Assembly (NCBI RefSeq): GCF_020447265.1
Contig: NZ_JAJADR010000006.1
Coordinates: 62,001 to 126,000 of the forward strand
DNA length: 64,000 nucleotides
Direction: 5' to 3'
DNA from: Hymenobacter lucidus
Lineage (GTDB): Bacteria; Bacteroidota; Bacteroidia; Cytophagales; Hymenobacteraceae
Below the pieces are notes generated by a model. The model searched no databases and was not told the origin of the DNA. It saw only the letters and a list, made by a program, of their open reading frames with translations. The position numbers were made by a program, and so were the translations under genes. Positions 1 through 7,401 of the stretch are shown here, in pieces. Within the stretch, counting starts at the first letter, position 1. Each line of letters starts with the position of its first letter.

Positions 1-14
1 GCGGAGCCCGTTTA

Positions 15-734
15 TCAAATCAGCGTCGTAATATCCCGCACGCCCACGGGCCTTTCCCGGGTGAAGCCTTCCCCAAACTCGACGCCGATGATGTGGCCGA
101 ACTCCCGGGCCCGGGCTTCCATAAACTGGCTGAAGACCGGCGTCGATAGGTAGGTAACCGGCTCCTGGCTTTCGGGGTTGAAGAATTGGGTTTTGTAGGC
201 CTGAATGGACTCCCACTTCTTGGGCCAGAACTCGGAGATGTCGACCACAAAATCGGGGGCAATCTGGCGGTCCTGAATGTAATGGTACACGTTGCGAGGC
301 CGCCACGGCGCCTGGGGCCGGCCGTCGGCGTCGAAGGTTTCAATCATACGTAGGCCGCTCAGAAAGCAGGCCTCGGAAGCCAGGCTGGCCCCGCGGCCGT
401 GGTCGGGGTGCCGGTCGTGAATGGCGTTGCAAAGGACCACGTCGGGCTGGTAGCGGCGCAGAGCCGCAATGAGCGGCAGCTGGTGTTCCCGGTCGTTGCG
501 GAAGAAGCCGTCGGGCAGGCCCAGGTTTTCGCGGGCGCTCAAGCCCAGGATGTGGCTGGCCGCTTCGGCTTCGGCGGCCCGGGTAGCTGGCGTGCCCCGT
601 GTGCCTAGCTCCCCCCGGGTGAAATCCACGATACCAACTTTCTTGCCCAGCGCGGCGGCGGCCAGCAAGGTGCCGGCAGCCGACATTTCAACGTCATCGG
701 GGTGGGCGCCAAAGGCCAGGATATCGAGTTTCAT
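15..734 (-). CDS. bshB1: BshB1-type bacillithiol deacetylase
   Basis: PIG-L/LmbE-fold, zinc-dependent cytoplasmic deacetylase of the BshB1 type. This family removes the acetyl group from GlcNAc-malate in the second step of bacillithiol synthesis. The sequence shows the metal-binding HPDD at residues 11-14, a HPDH motif near 109-112 and the family block TRGELGTRG near 39-47. The 239-residue length fits the family. The start at 734 is chosen because the family opens with MKLDILAFGAHPDD; the longer frame to 809 would draw 25 residues from a palindromic repeat. It lies near trxB, another thiol-redox gene, but a repeat and an M23 peptidase gene separate them. Confidence 0.93.
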   Translation of the reverse strand: MKLDILAFGAHPDDVEMSAAGTLLAAAALGKKVGIVDFTRGELGTRGTPATRAAEAEAASHILGLSARENLGLPDGFFRNDREHQLPLIAALRRYQPDVVLCNAIHDRHPDHGRGASLASEACFLSGLRMIETFDADGRPQAPWRPRNVYHYIQDRQIAPDFVVDISEFWPKKWESIQAYKTQFFNPESQEPVTYLSTPVFSQFMEARAREFGHIIGVEFGEGFTRERPVGVRDITTLI

Positions 735-773
735 GCGGGTGGGTGGGTTGATTTTACGGGAGGCAGTCAAAAA

Positions 774-881
774 ACCTGTCATCCTGAGCAGAACGAAGGA
801 CCTTATCACCGAAGAACAAGTCGTTGTTACGCTTGTCTTGCGAACGTGATAAGATCCTTCGCGCTGCGCAGGATGACAGGT
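774..881. repeat. Palindromic intergenic element, type A
   Basis: The two ends are imperfect inverted repeats of about 35 bases (774-809 and 846-881). Each begins GTCATCCTG followed by GAAGGAYCTTATCAC. The roughly 36 bases between them are unstructured by eye. It sits between the upstream end of bshB1 and the 3' end of the M23 gene. Sequences of the form GTCATCCTGAGC...GAAGGATCT are known as dispersed palindromic repeats in many bacterial genomes. No transposase is encoded. Confidence 0.75.
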
Positions 882-903
882 CGTTAAAGCACAATTACAG
901 GCT

Positions 904-2019
904 CTACTTAATCCGCAGTGTCTTGCCGGGGCGCAGCGTTTTCACGTTGCCGTTCAGGCGCCGCAGCTGGGCCTGCGACACGCCGTACTTCTGGGCAACT
1001 TCCGAAAGCGTGTCGCCGCTGCGGATGCGGTGCGTGACGACCCGACGGGCGGCGGAAGCGGCCGAGGCGCTGCGCTTTTTGGCGGCTGCTTTGGCCTTCA
1101 GGGCCTTGCTGTAGTAGTCAAACAGGGCCGAGGTAATCTGGAAGTTGTCCTTGAGCAGCTTGTAGTCGGGGAAGTCGTACATGCGCTCCGGGTCGATGGG
1201 GTTGCCCTCATAGCGAATTTCGAAGTGCAGGTGGGAGCCGGTGCTGCGGCCCGTGCTGCCCCCGCGCCCGATGAGCTGCCCGGCTTTTACAAAGGTGCCG
1301 GGTGCTACCAGGGCCTTGCTCAAATGGCCGTATACCGTCTCAATGCCGTTGTAGTGGCGCACCAGCAGGTAGTTGCCGTAGCCGCCGCCGTCCCACTTCG
1401 AAATGCGTACCACCCCGTCGAAAGCCGAGCGCACGGAGTCGCCGGTTTCCAGGTCCAGATCCACGCCGTAGTGCCAGCGGTAGCCCCTAAAGCCGAAGTC
1501 GGAAGTGAGGGGCGTGGAGCGCAGGGGCATCTTGGCGAAGCGCTGCTTCTCGGGTTCGATAAGCCGCAGGTTTAGGGTATCCCGGATACGGCGGCCATCG
1601 ACCCGGTAAGGGTTAATGTTGCGCGTATCCCAGATAGCATAATAGCCGGCTACCTTAATCCAGGAGCTGTCAATCAGCACTTCTTCGCTCATTTCCACAA
1701 TCTGCGGCTCGCCCTCGTTCAGCGTGGTCGTATCCTCACTAACGATGGAAAGCTTCTTGGCCGGATTGAAGAAAATAGAGCGGGCCTCGTCCGAGTTATC
1801 GTCGGGCAAATCCTTGGTTTCAATCAGAATCGTAGTATCAGGCCGCACGTACTTAATCTGGGGCGACTTGATGCGGAAGAAGTCTTTCCGCTTGCCGGCC
1901 GAGCCGGCCTTGGCCTTCGGTTGCGGCGCCTTCCGGCGCTGGGCCTGCGCCTGCCCCGTTGCCAGCAGCGCCAGCACCAGCAGCAACGTCCCCAGCCAGT
2001 ATTTCACAAATTTCAACAA
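904..2019 (-). CDS. M23 peptidoglycan endopeptidase with C-terminal LysM
   Basis: Secreted peptidoglycan DD-endopeptidase of the LytM/M23 family. A signal peptide covers about residues 1-26 (hydrophobic core, then AQA). The M23 domain spans about 170-275 with zinc ligands HYGVDLD (His183, Asp187), YGH (His232) and HLHFE (His263/His265). A LysM peptidoglycan-binding module follows at about 328-371 (RSGDTLSEVAQKYGVS). The order is unusual in that LysM lies at the extreme C-terminus behind an Ala/Lys-rich linker. All catalytic residues are present, so it is probably an active wall hydrolase rather than a pure activator. It is transcribed in the same direction as trxB, 123 bases downstream. Confidence 0.92.
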   Translation of the reverse strand: MLKFVKYWLGTLLLVLALLATGQAQAQRRKAPQPKAKAGSAGKRKDFFRIKSPQIKYVRPDTTILIETKDLPDDNSDEARSIFFNPAKKLSIVSEDTTTLNEGEPQIVEMSEEVLIDSSWIKVAGYYAIWDTRNINPYRVDGRRIRDTLNLRLIEPEKQRFAKMPLRSTPLTSDFGFRGYRWHYGVDLDLETGDSVRSAFDGVVRISKWDGGGYGNYLLVRHYNGIETVYGHLSKALVAPGTFVKAGQLIGRGGSTGRSTGSHLHFEIRYEGNPIDPERMYDFPDYKLLKDNFQITSALFDYYSKALKAKAAAKKRSASAASAARRVVTHRIRSGDTLSEVAQKYGVSQAQLRRLNGNVKTLRPGKTLRIK

Positions 2020-2073
2020 GAGTGAAGCTGTTTAGTGATGTAGTGATGTAGCGAATCAGTAATGGAAGGAATA

Positions 2074-2110
2074 GCCGGTCAACTTGCAGGGTTTGTACAA
2101 ATTGACCGGC
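2074..2110. repeat. Hairpin downstream of trxB
   Basis: Perfect 9-bp inverted repeat (GCCGGTCAA / TTGACCGGC) with a 19-base loop, about 33 bases past the trxB stop codon and inside the leader of the M23 gene. There is no U-run on either side. It may be a processing or stability hairpin rather than an intrinsic terminator. Confidence 0.5.
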
Positions 2111-2142
2111 AGATTCACTTCATCATCAAGTCGCTAACTCAC

Positions 2143-3087
2143 TTAATGAACGCCCAGCGCGGCCAGGTACCGCTCGGCGTCGAGGGCGGCCATGCACCCG
2201 CTGCCGGCGGCCGTCACGGCCTGGCGGTAGGTGTAGTCCTGCACGTCGCCGCAGGCAAAGACGCCGTCAACGTTGGTTTTGGCCGAGCCGGGAATGGTTT
2301 TCAGGTAGCCCTGCTCGTCGTGGTGCAGGTAGGGCTGGAAAATCTTGGAGTTGGGCTCGTGGCCGATGGCCACGAAAAAGCCTTCAACGGCCAGCTCGCG
2401 CGTTTCGTGTGTGAGCAGGTTTTTCACCCGCACGCCTTCCACCGCAAACTGCCCCAGAATCTCGTCGGTACCCGTGTTGAAGAGCACTTCAATCTTGGGA
2501 TTGTCGAGCACGCGCTTCTGCATGATTTTCGAGGCCCGCATCTCCCCTTTCCGCACCAGCATGTACACCTTGTTGCACAGATTGGCCAGGTACGTAGCTT
2601 CCTCGGCGGCCGTGTCGCCGGCGCCCACAATGGCCACATCCTTGCCCCGGTAGAAAAACCCGTCGCACACGGCGCAGGCCGATACGCCCGAGCCATTCAG
2701 CCGCGCCTCCGATTCGATACCGAGCCACTTAGCCGAGGCCCCGGTGGCAATAATGACGGCATCGGCCGTCAACTGGGTCTTCTCGTCAATCGTGACCTTG
2801 TGCGGGTGGCTCGAAAAGTCGACGGCCGTGGCCAGCCCGTAGCGAATATCGGTGCCAAAGCGGGCCGCCTGCTTTTTGAGGTCCTCCATCATCTCCGGCC
2901 CCATAATACCGTCGGGGTAGCCGGGGAAGTTTTCCACGTCATTGGTAATGGTCAGCTGGCCGCCAGGCTGCAGGCCCTGGTACATAACGGGCGCCATATT
3001 GGCCCGGGCCGCGTAGATAGCAGCCGTATAGCCCGCGGGTCCCGAGCCGATAATCAGACACTTAACGTGTTCCGTGGTATTCTCCAT
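2143..3087 (-). CDS. trxB: Thioredoxin reductase
   Basis: NADPH-dependent FAD flavoprotein that reduces thioredoxin in the cytoplasm. The FAD-binding GSGPAGYTAAIYAAR is at about residues 14-28. The redox-active pair is CAVC (Cys138/Cys141). The NADPH-binding GAGDTAAEEA lies near 157, and the C-terminal FAD motif FACGDV is present. The 314-residue length is standard for low-molecular-weight TrxB. A TAnnTTTG -7 element lies about 30 bases upstream of the ATG, so it probably has its own promoter. Neighbouring rpoD upstream has its own terminator. Confidence 0.97.
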   Translation of the reverse strand: MENTTEHVKCLIIGSGPAGYTAAIYAARANMAPVMYQGLQPGGQLTITNDVENFPGYPDGIMGPEMMEDLKKQAARFGTDIRYGLATAVDFSSHPHKVTIDEKTQLTADAVIIATGASAKWLGIESEARLNGSGVSACAVCDGFFYRGKDVAIVGAGDTAAEEATYLANLCNKVYMLVRKGEMRASKIMQKRVLDNPKIEVLFNTGTDEILGQFAVEGVRVKNLLTHETRELAVEGFFVAIGHEPNSKIFQPYLHHDEQGYLKTIPGSAKTNVDGVFACGDVQDYTYRQAVTAAGSGCMAALDAERYLAALGVH

Positions 3088-3113
3088 GAGAGTAGTTGTG
3101 GCAATTTGAACTG

Positions 3114-3121
3114 CAAAAGTA
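3114..3121 (-). promoter_or_regulatory. Putative trxB -7 element
   Basis: On the minus strand this reads TACTTTTG, an exact match to the Bacteroidota -7 consensus TAnnTTTG. It lies 27 bases upstream of the trxB ATG. No clear TTTG -33 box is visible at the usual spacing. Confidence 0.5.
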
Positions 3122-3377
3122 ACCTTCGCCGCGGCTTTTCACCCGCGACGCCTAACATTGGTTAGTCCCTAGCTTAAACTGAGCCATAGCCGGATTTATG
3201 CCTAAACGGCAGAGCCGGGCTACGGTACTGCACCAAGAACGTCAGGCGGAGGCAAAGCCACAGCCTGTCGCGTGTGCCGGTGAGGCACTACTCAGGCCTC
3301 AACCCGCAGCAGTATGTATCGGCCAGCACTGACTCTTCTTAATACTGGGTTGGATTTTTCGAATCACACTCACCAAT
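3122..3377. other. Intergenic region between rpoD and trxB
   Basis: About 255 bases between the rpoD terminator and the trxB -7 element. No credible ORF, RNA gene or repeat was found. Confidence 0.5.
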
Positions 3378-3422
3378 CCACAAAGAAAAACCCCAACGGA
3401 ACGCTGGGGTTTTTCTTTGTGG
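3378..3422 (-). terminator. rpoD intrinsic terminator
   Basis: Long inverted repeat CCACAAAGAAAAACCCC / GGGGTTTTTCTTTGTGG around a short loop, just past the rpoD stop. The A/T part of the stem supplies the U-run in either direction. Confidence 0.85.
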
Positions 3423-3435
3423 ATAAGTAAAAAAC

Positions 3436-4299
3436 TTATCCCAGGTAAGGTTTCAGGGCCTTGCTGCGCGAGGTGTGGCGCAGGCGGCGAATGGCTTTTT
3501 CCTTGATCTGGCGTACCCGCTCACGGGTCAGGTTGAACTTCTCGCCGATTTCTTCCAAGGTGAGGGAATGCTCGCCGTTGAGGCCGAAATACAGGGTGAT
3601 GACGTCGGCTTCGCGCTTGGTGAGCGTGCTCAGGGCGCGCTGCACTTCCTTGCGGAGCGAGTCGTTCATCAGGCCGGTATCGGGGCTCTCCTCGTCTTCG
3701 TTTTCCAGCACGTCCAGCAGGCGGTTCTCCTCACCTTGCACGAAGGGAGCATCAACGGATACGTGACGGCCCGAAATCTTGAGCGTGTCGACCACTTCAG
3801 AAGTCGTCAACTCCAGTACTTCGGCAATTTCTTCGGGCGAGGGCTCCCGCTCGAATTTCTGCTCCAGCTCGGAAAACGACTTGGAAATCTTGTTCAGCGA
3901 ACCGACGCGGTTCAAGGGCAAACGCACAATGCGCGACTGCTCGGCCAAGGCCTGCAGAATCGACTGGCGAATCCACCACACGGCGTAGGAAATGAACTTA
4001 AAGCCCCGGGTTTCGTCGAAACGCTTGGCGGCTTTAATCAAACCCAGGTTGCCCTCGTTGATCAAGTCGCCCAGCGACAAACCCTGGTTCTGGTATTGTT
4101 TGGCCACCGACACCACGAAGCGCAGGTTGGCTTTGGTTAGCTTTTCCAGCGCTTGCTGGTCGCCTTCTCGAATGCGTTGCGCCAGCGTTACCTCCTCGTC
4201 GGGGGTTAGCAAATCTACCTTACCAATCTCCTGGAGGTACTTATCCAGCGACTGGCTTTCGCGGTTGGTGATTTGCTTGCTGATCTTTAGCTGTCTCAT
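3436..4299 (-). CDS. rpoD: Primary sigma factor RpoD/SigA
   Basis: Housekeeping sigma-70 subunit that directs RNA polymerase to promoters. At 287 residues it is the short Bacteroidota form without region 1.1. It begins with region 1.2 (SLDKYLQEIGKVDLLTPDEE). Region 2 carries LRFVVSVAKQY and the promoter-melting motif FISYAVWWIRQSI. Region 3 follows, then region 4.2 with LTLEEIGEKFNLTRERVRQI and RRLRH. It lies downstream of pnp across a 120-base gap containing a hairpin, and it ends at a strong terminator. The TAnnTTTG signals described elsewhere in the window are the kind this sigma recognises. Confidence 0.97.
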   Translation of the reverse strand: MRQLKISKQITNRESQSLDKYLQEIGKVDLLTPDEEVTLAQRIREGDQQALEKLTKANLRFVVSVAKQYQNQGLSLGDLINEGNLGLIKAAKRFDETRGFKFISYAVWWIRQSILQALAEQSRIVRLPLNRVGSLNKISKSFSELEQKFEREPSPEEIAEVLELTTSEVVDTLKISGRHVSVDAPFVQGEENRLLDVLENEDEESPDTGLMNDSLRKEVQRALSTLTKREADVITLYFGLNGEHSLTLEEIGEKFNLTRERVRQIKEKAIRRLRHTSRSKALKPYLG

Positions 4300-4349
4300 T
4301 GCGGGCGCGGAAGTAGGGTATTTCTGAAAATATTAAAACATCGGGTACC

Positions 4350-4400
4350 CTTTCTACGGGTATCGGCTAATTGTGACCAACAGACCGATACCCGCGAAAG
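4350..4400. repeat. Hairpin between pnp and rpoD
   Basis: Perfect 10-bp stem CGGGTATCGG / CCGATACCCG (4357-4366 and 4385-4394), extended by CTTTC / GAAAG after a small asymmetric bulge, with an 18-base loop. It lies just after the pnp stop. There is no U-run, so it may be a 3' stability element or attenuator for readthrough into rpoD. Confidence 0.55.
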
Positions 4401-4419
4401 TTCTACGGCAGAAAAATGG

Positions 4420-6585
4420 TTAGGCTTGCGCCTCGCCGTTGCTGCCGGCTACGCGCTCCGGCTTGGGCAGCAATACCTTGCGCGACAAGCGGTACTTGCC
4501 CGTCTTCTTGTCGATGTCGAGCAGCTTTACGTCGATTTCCTGACCCACTTCAAGCACGCCTTCCAGCGTGGCGAGGCGGTCGTGCGAAACCTCCGAGATG
4601 TGCAGCAGGCCGTCTTTGCCCGGCATGATTTCCACGAAGGCGCCGTAGGGCTGAATGCTGCGCACTTTGCCTTTGTAGGTTTCGCCCACTTCCGGCGTGG
4701 CCGCAATGGCTCGGATCCGGTCGATGGCCGCCTGCATGTCTTCCTGGTTGGAAGCGTAGATGCTCACGTGGCCTTTCTCGTCCTTCTCCTCGATGATAAC
4801 CGTGGCGTTGGTGTCCTTCTGAATCTGCTGAATGACTTTGCCGCCGGGCCCGATGACGGCCCCGATGTACTCCTTATCGATGATCATCTTATGCGAGCGA
4901 GGCGTGTGAGGCTTCAGCTCGGCCGCGGGCTGGCTGATGGTTTTGGCCATTTCGCGCAGGATGTGCAGGCGGCCCTCACGAGCCTGGTGCAGCGCCGCCG
5001 TCATGATTTCGGCGCTCAACCCCTGGATTTTGATGTCCATCTGGCAAGCTACGATACCCTTTTCGGTGCCGGTTACTTTGAAGTCCATGTCGCCGAGGTG
5101 GTCCTCATCGCCCAGGATGTCCGAAAGCACGGCGTACTCACCGGTTTCCTTGTCCTGCACGAGACCCATAGCAATGCCCGAAACGGCGGCACGCACCGGA
5201 ATACCAGCGTCCATCAAGGCCATCGAGCCCGCACATACGGTAGCCATCGACGAAGAGCCGTTCGACTCCAGGATGTCCGACACGATGCGTACGGTGTAGG
5301 GGTTTTCGTCGTCCGAAGGCATCACCTTCTTCAACGAGCGCTGGGCCAGGTTGCCGTGGCCGATTTCGCGGCGGCCGGGGCCGCGGTTAGGTTTCACCTC
5401 GCCGGTCGAGAAGGCCGGGAAGTTGTAGTGCAGCATGAATTTGCTGTAGCCCGAGGTCATGGCCGTGTCGATGATCTGCTCATCGAGCTTGGTACCGAGG
5501 GCTACCGTGGTCAGCGACTGGGTTTCGCCGCGGGTGAACAAGGCCGAGCCGTGGGCACCGGGCAGGTAGTTCACTTCGCTCCAGATGGGGCGGATTTCCG
5601 TCAGCTGACGACCATCGAGGCGGGTGCGCTCTTTGATCATCATGTCACGGATAGCTTTCTTCTCGGCCGAAGAGTAGTAGCGGCCGAACATTTTCATGTC
5701 CAGCTCGGGCTGCTCTTCCAGCAGTTTCTCGGTCAGCGACTTCTTGATGGCACCGAAGCCTTCCTTACGGCCGGCCTTGCTGGGGTTGCCCGAGTGGGCC
5801 ACCTTGTACGCCTGCTCGTACACGCCTTCCTGAATACGCTTTTTCAGGTCGTCGTTTTCCTCGTACTTGGGGTACTCGCGCTTCACATGGGATTTCTCCA
5901 CTTCGGCGGCCAGCTCCAGCTGCACGCGTACCTGTTCCTTGATGGCTTCGTGGGCAAAGGCAATGGCTTCTACCATTTCTTCCTCGCTCACTTCGTTCAT
6001 CTCGCCTTCTACCATGGCTACCGAATCGGCGGTGGCGCCAACAATCAGGTCGATGTCGGCGCGGGCAATATCGGCGGTCAGCGGGTTGATTTGCAGCTTG
6101 CCGTCGATACGGGCCACGCGAACCTCCGAGATGGGGCCGGCGAAGGGAATATCCGAAATCGAGAGGGCAGCCGAGGCAGCCAGGGCGGCCAGCGCGTCGG
6201 GCTGCACGGTCTTATCGGCCGAAATCAGGGTAATCATCACCTGCACCTCGTAGTGATAGTCCTTGGGGAACATCGGGCGCAGAATACGGTCTACGATGCG
6301 GCACACCAGAATTTCGTAGTCCGAGAGGCGGCCTTCGCGGCGCTGGAACGAGCCGGGAATGTTGCCGGCACCGCCGAACTTCTCTTGGTAATCGACCGAC
6401 AGGGGCAGGAAATCCACGTCGCCGCGGGCGCTGGGCTGCGACACGACGGTAGCCAGCAGCATCGCGTCGCCGAGGCGCACGACTACGGCACCATCCGCGA
6501 ATTTGGCCAGCTTGCCGGTTTCGATGGAAATCTGCCGACCATCGGGCAGGGTAATGGTTTTGGTAATAGCGGTGTAATTGGGCAT
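4420..6585 (-). CDS. pnp: Polyribonucleotide nucleotidyltransferase (PNPase)
   Basis: Trimeric 3'-5' phosphorolytic exoribonuclease of mRNA decay. Two RNase PH-like cores are present, the second containing GPGRREIGHGNLAQR and a conserved GSSSMATVCAGSMALMDAG block. They are followed by a KH domain (YIGAVIGPGGKVIQQIQ) and an S1 domain (GKVRSIQPYGAFVEIMPGKDGLLHISE). The 721-residue length is standard. The start at 6585 (MPNYTAITKTITL) is preferred over the longer frame to 6693, whose extra 36 residues do not resemble the family. It lies downstream of rpsO, the classical bacterial order, with a terminator-like hairpin in between. Confidence 0.97.
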   Translation of the reverse strand: MPNYTAITKTITLPDGRQISIETGKLAKFADGAVVVRLGDAMLLATVVSQPSARGDVDFLPLSVDYQEKFGGAGNIPGSFQRREGRLSDYEILVCRIVDRILRPMFPKDYHYEVQVMITLISADKTVQPDALAALAASAALSISDIPFAGPISEVRVARIDGKLQINPLTADIARADIDLIVGATADSVAMVEGEMNEVSEEEMVEAIAFAHEAIKEQVRVQLELAAEVEKSHVKREYPKYEENDDLKKRIQEGVYEQAYKVAHSGNPSKAGRKEGFGAIKKSLTEKLLEEQPELDMKMFGRYYSSAEKKAIRDMMIKERTRLDGRQLTEIRPIWSEVNYLPGAHGSALFTRGETQSLTTVALGTKLDEQIIDTAMTSGYSKFMLHYNFPAFSTGEVKPNRGPGRREIGHGNLAQRSLKKVMPSDDENPYTVRIVSDILESNGSSSMATVCAGSMALMDAGIPVRAAVSGIAMGLVQDKETGEYAVLSDILGDEDHLGDMDFKVTGTEKGIVACQMDIKIQGLSAEIMTAALHQAREGRLHILREMAKTISQPAAELKPHTPRSHKMIIDKEYIGAVIGPGGKVIQQIQKDTNATVIIEEKDEKGHVSIYASNQEDMQAAIDRIRAIAATPEVGETYKGKVRSIQPYGAFVEIMPGKDGLLHISEVSHDRLATLEGVLEVGQEIDVKLLDIDKKTGKYRLSRKVLLPKPERVAGSNGEAQA

Positions 6586-6724
6586 CTTCTCAGTTTGCTT
6601 GAAAAAGCGACAGCGGGCGAGCAGCCTGGAAAAACAAGGGGCCGGCATCGGTCCTGTTTTGCTCTGGGTAGGCGGGAATTGCAAGGGCAACACCTGACGA
6701 GCACGGATTCGTTACCAGTCAGGC

Positions 6725-6768
6725 CAAAAAAAGAGCAGGGAACCTTCGTAAAAAGGCTCCCTGCTCCA
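6725..6768 (-). terminator. rpsO terminator ahead of pnp
   Basis: Stem GAGCAGGGAACC / GGCTCCCTGCTC with one mismatch. On the minus strand it is followed by a run of seven U (A-run at 6725-6732). It ends the rpsO transcript, at least partly, before pnp. Confidence 0.8.
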
Positions 6769-6779
6769 ATAGGGCGAGG

Positions 6780-7055
6780 TTACTTGCGGATACCCAGCTC
6801 TTTAATAATCGCGCGGTAGCGGTTGATTTCGCGGTGCTGCAGGTAATCCAGCAGACGGCGACGCTTACCAACGAGCTTCAACAGGCCCAGACGGGTTGAG
6901 AAGTCTTTCTTGTTCACCTTCAGGTGCTCCGTGAGGTGATTGATGCGGTGCGAAAACAGAGCAATTTGCGATTCAGCTGAGCCAGTATCAGTTGCAGTTT
7001 TGGTCAGGCTATTCTTCGCGAAAATTTCCTGTTTTAGTTCGGTAGTGAGTTTCAT
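6780..7055 (-). CDS. rpsO: 30S ribosomal protein uS15
   Basis: Primary 16S-rRNA-binding protein of the small subunit platform. The product has 91 residues and contains the family signature spanning TEHLKVNKKDFSTRLGL and the C-terminal KRRRLLDYLQHRE. The start at 7055 (MKLTTELKQEIF) gives normal length; a longer frame to 7103 would add 16 residues encoded by a GC-rich hairpin. It is upstream of pnp. The transcript appears to begin in a hairpin directly at the -7 element (see the separate entry). Confidence 0.97.
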   Translation of the reverse strand: MKLTTELKQEIFAKNSLTKTATDTGSAESQIALFSHRINHLTEHLKVNKKDFSTRLGLLKLVGKRRRLLDYLQHREINRYRAIIKELGIRK

Positions 7056-7092
7056 CGGCAGATAGGTTTTCCCCGTCTTGGATTTAAAATGT

Positions 7093-7121
7093 AAAAAAGC
7101 CACCCCGCACCTCGGGGTGGC
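7093..7121 (-). terminator. Terminator-like hairpin in the rpsO leader
   Basis: On the minus strand a perfect 9-bp GC-rich stem (GCCACCCCG / CGGGGTGGC, 7099-7121) is followed at once by six U (7093-7098), then about 37 bases to the rpsO ATG. The form is that of an intrinsic terminator. It lies immediately downstream of a consensus -7 element, so it would form at the 5' end of the transcript. It could also stop upstream readthrough. Confidence 0.6.
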
Positions 7122-7123
7122 CG

Positions 7124-7131
7124 CAAAGGTA
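7124..7131 (-). promoter_or_regulatory. Putative rpsO -7 element
   Basis: Reads TACCTTTG on the minus strand, an exact TAnnTTTG match. The expected start point about 5-8 bases downstream falls on the first bases of the GC-rich hairpin. No TTG -33 box is obvious. Confidence 0.55.
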
Positions 7132-7144
7132 GGGATTTACTGGG

Positions 7145-7400
7145 GAATATGCTAATGCGTTGGAATGTGGGTAATGTGCTAATGGAAGAGACGTGTCCTT
7201 GCGAGGCGCAGCCGTGGCACCCAAAGGACAGCGAAGCCAATCCGTCCCCCTGCGCGGTATGCCCCGCGCTTTTACCACAAAGCCCTCAACCGTACTAACG
7301 ATTGAGGGCTTTTCATGGAAGGACACTCCGCACATGTCAGCGGACGGATTGCTTCGTGCCTCGCAAGGGCACTTTCAGCATTAGCACCTGAGCACATTAA
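7145..7400. repeat. Mosaic palindromic element, type B copy 1
   Basis: Nested inverted repeats. The outer ends carry GTGCTAATG-type words. The inner arms (7193-7230 and 7338-7372) carry CTTGCGAGGC and GAAGC(C)AATCCGTCC. The core is a terminator-like hairpin, AAAGCCCTCAA / TTGAGGGCTTT (7279-7312). The outer end TTAATGTGCTCAGGTG begins two bases past the stop of the permease gene at 7402. A second copy at 36566-36800 shares outer end, arms and core. Confidence 0.8.
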
Positions 7401-7401
7401 A

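Noticed and set aside
3122..3377. Possible small RNA gene between rpoD and trxB
   Set aside because: No promoter-plus-terminator pair could be placed around it; the only terminator belongs to rpoD.
4426..6819. 797-residue plus-strand open frame opposite pnp
   Set aside because: It is the antisense shadow of the high-GC pnp gene, with His/Leu/Gly-rich low-information protein and no recognisable motifs.
7084..7335. Small minus-strand ORFs in the type B repeat region
   Set aside because: They lie wholly within the palindromic element and the rpsO leader hairpin and match no family.
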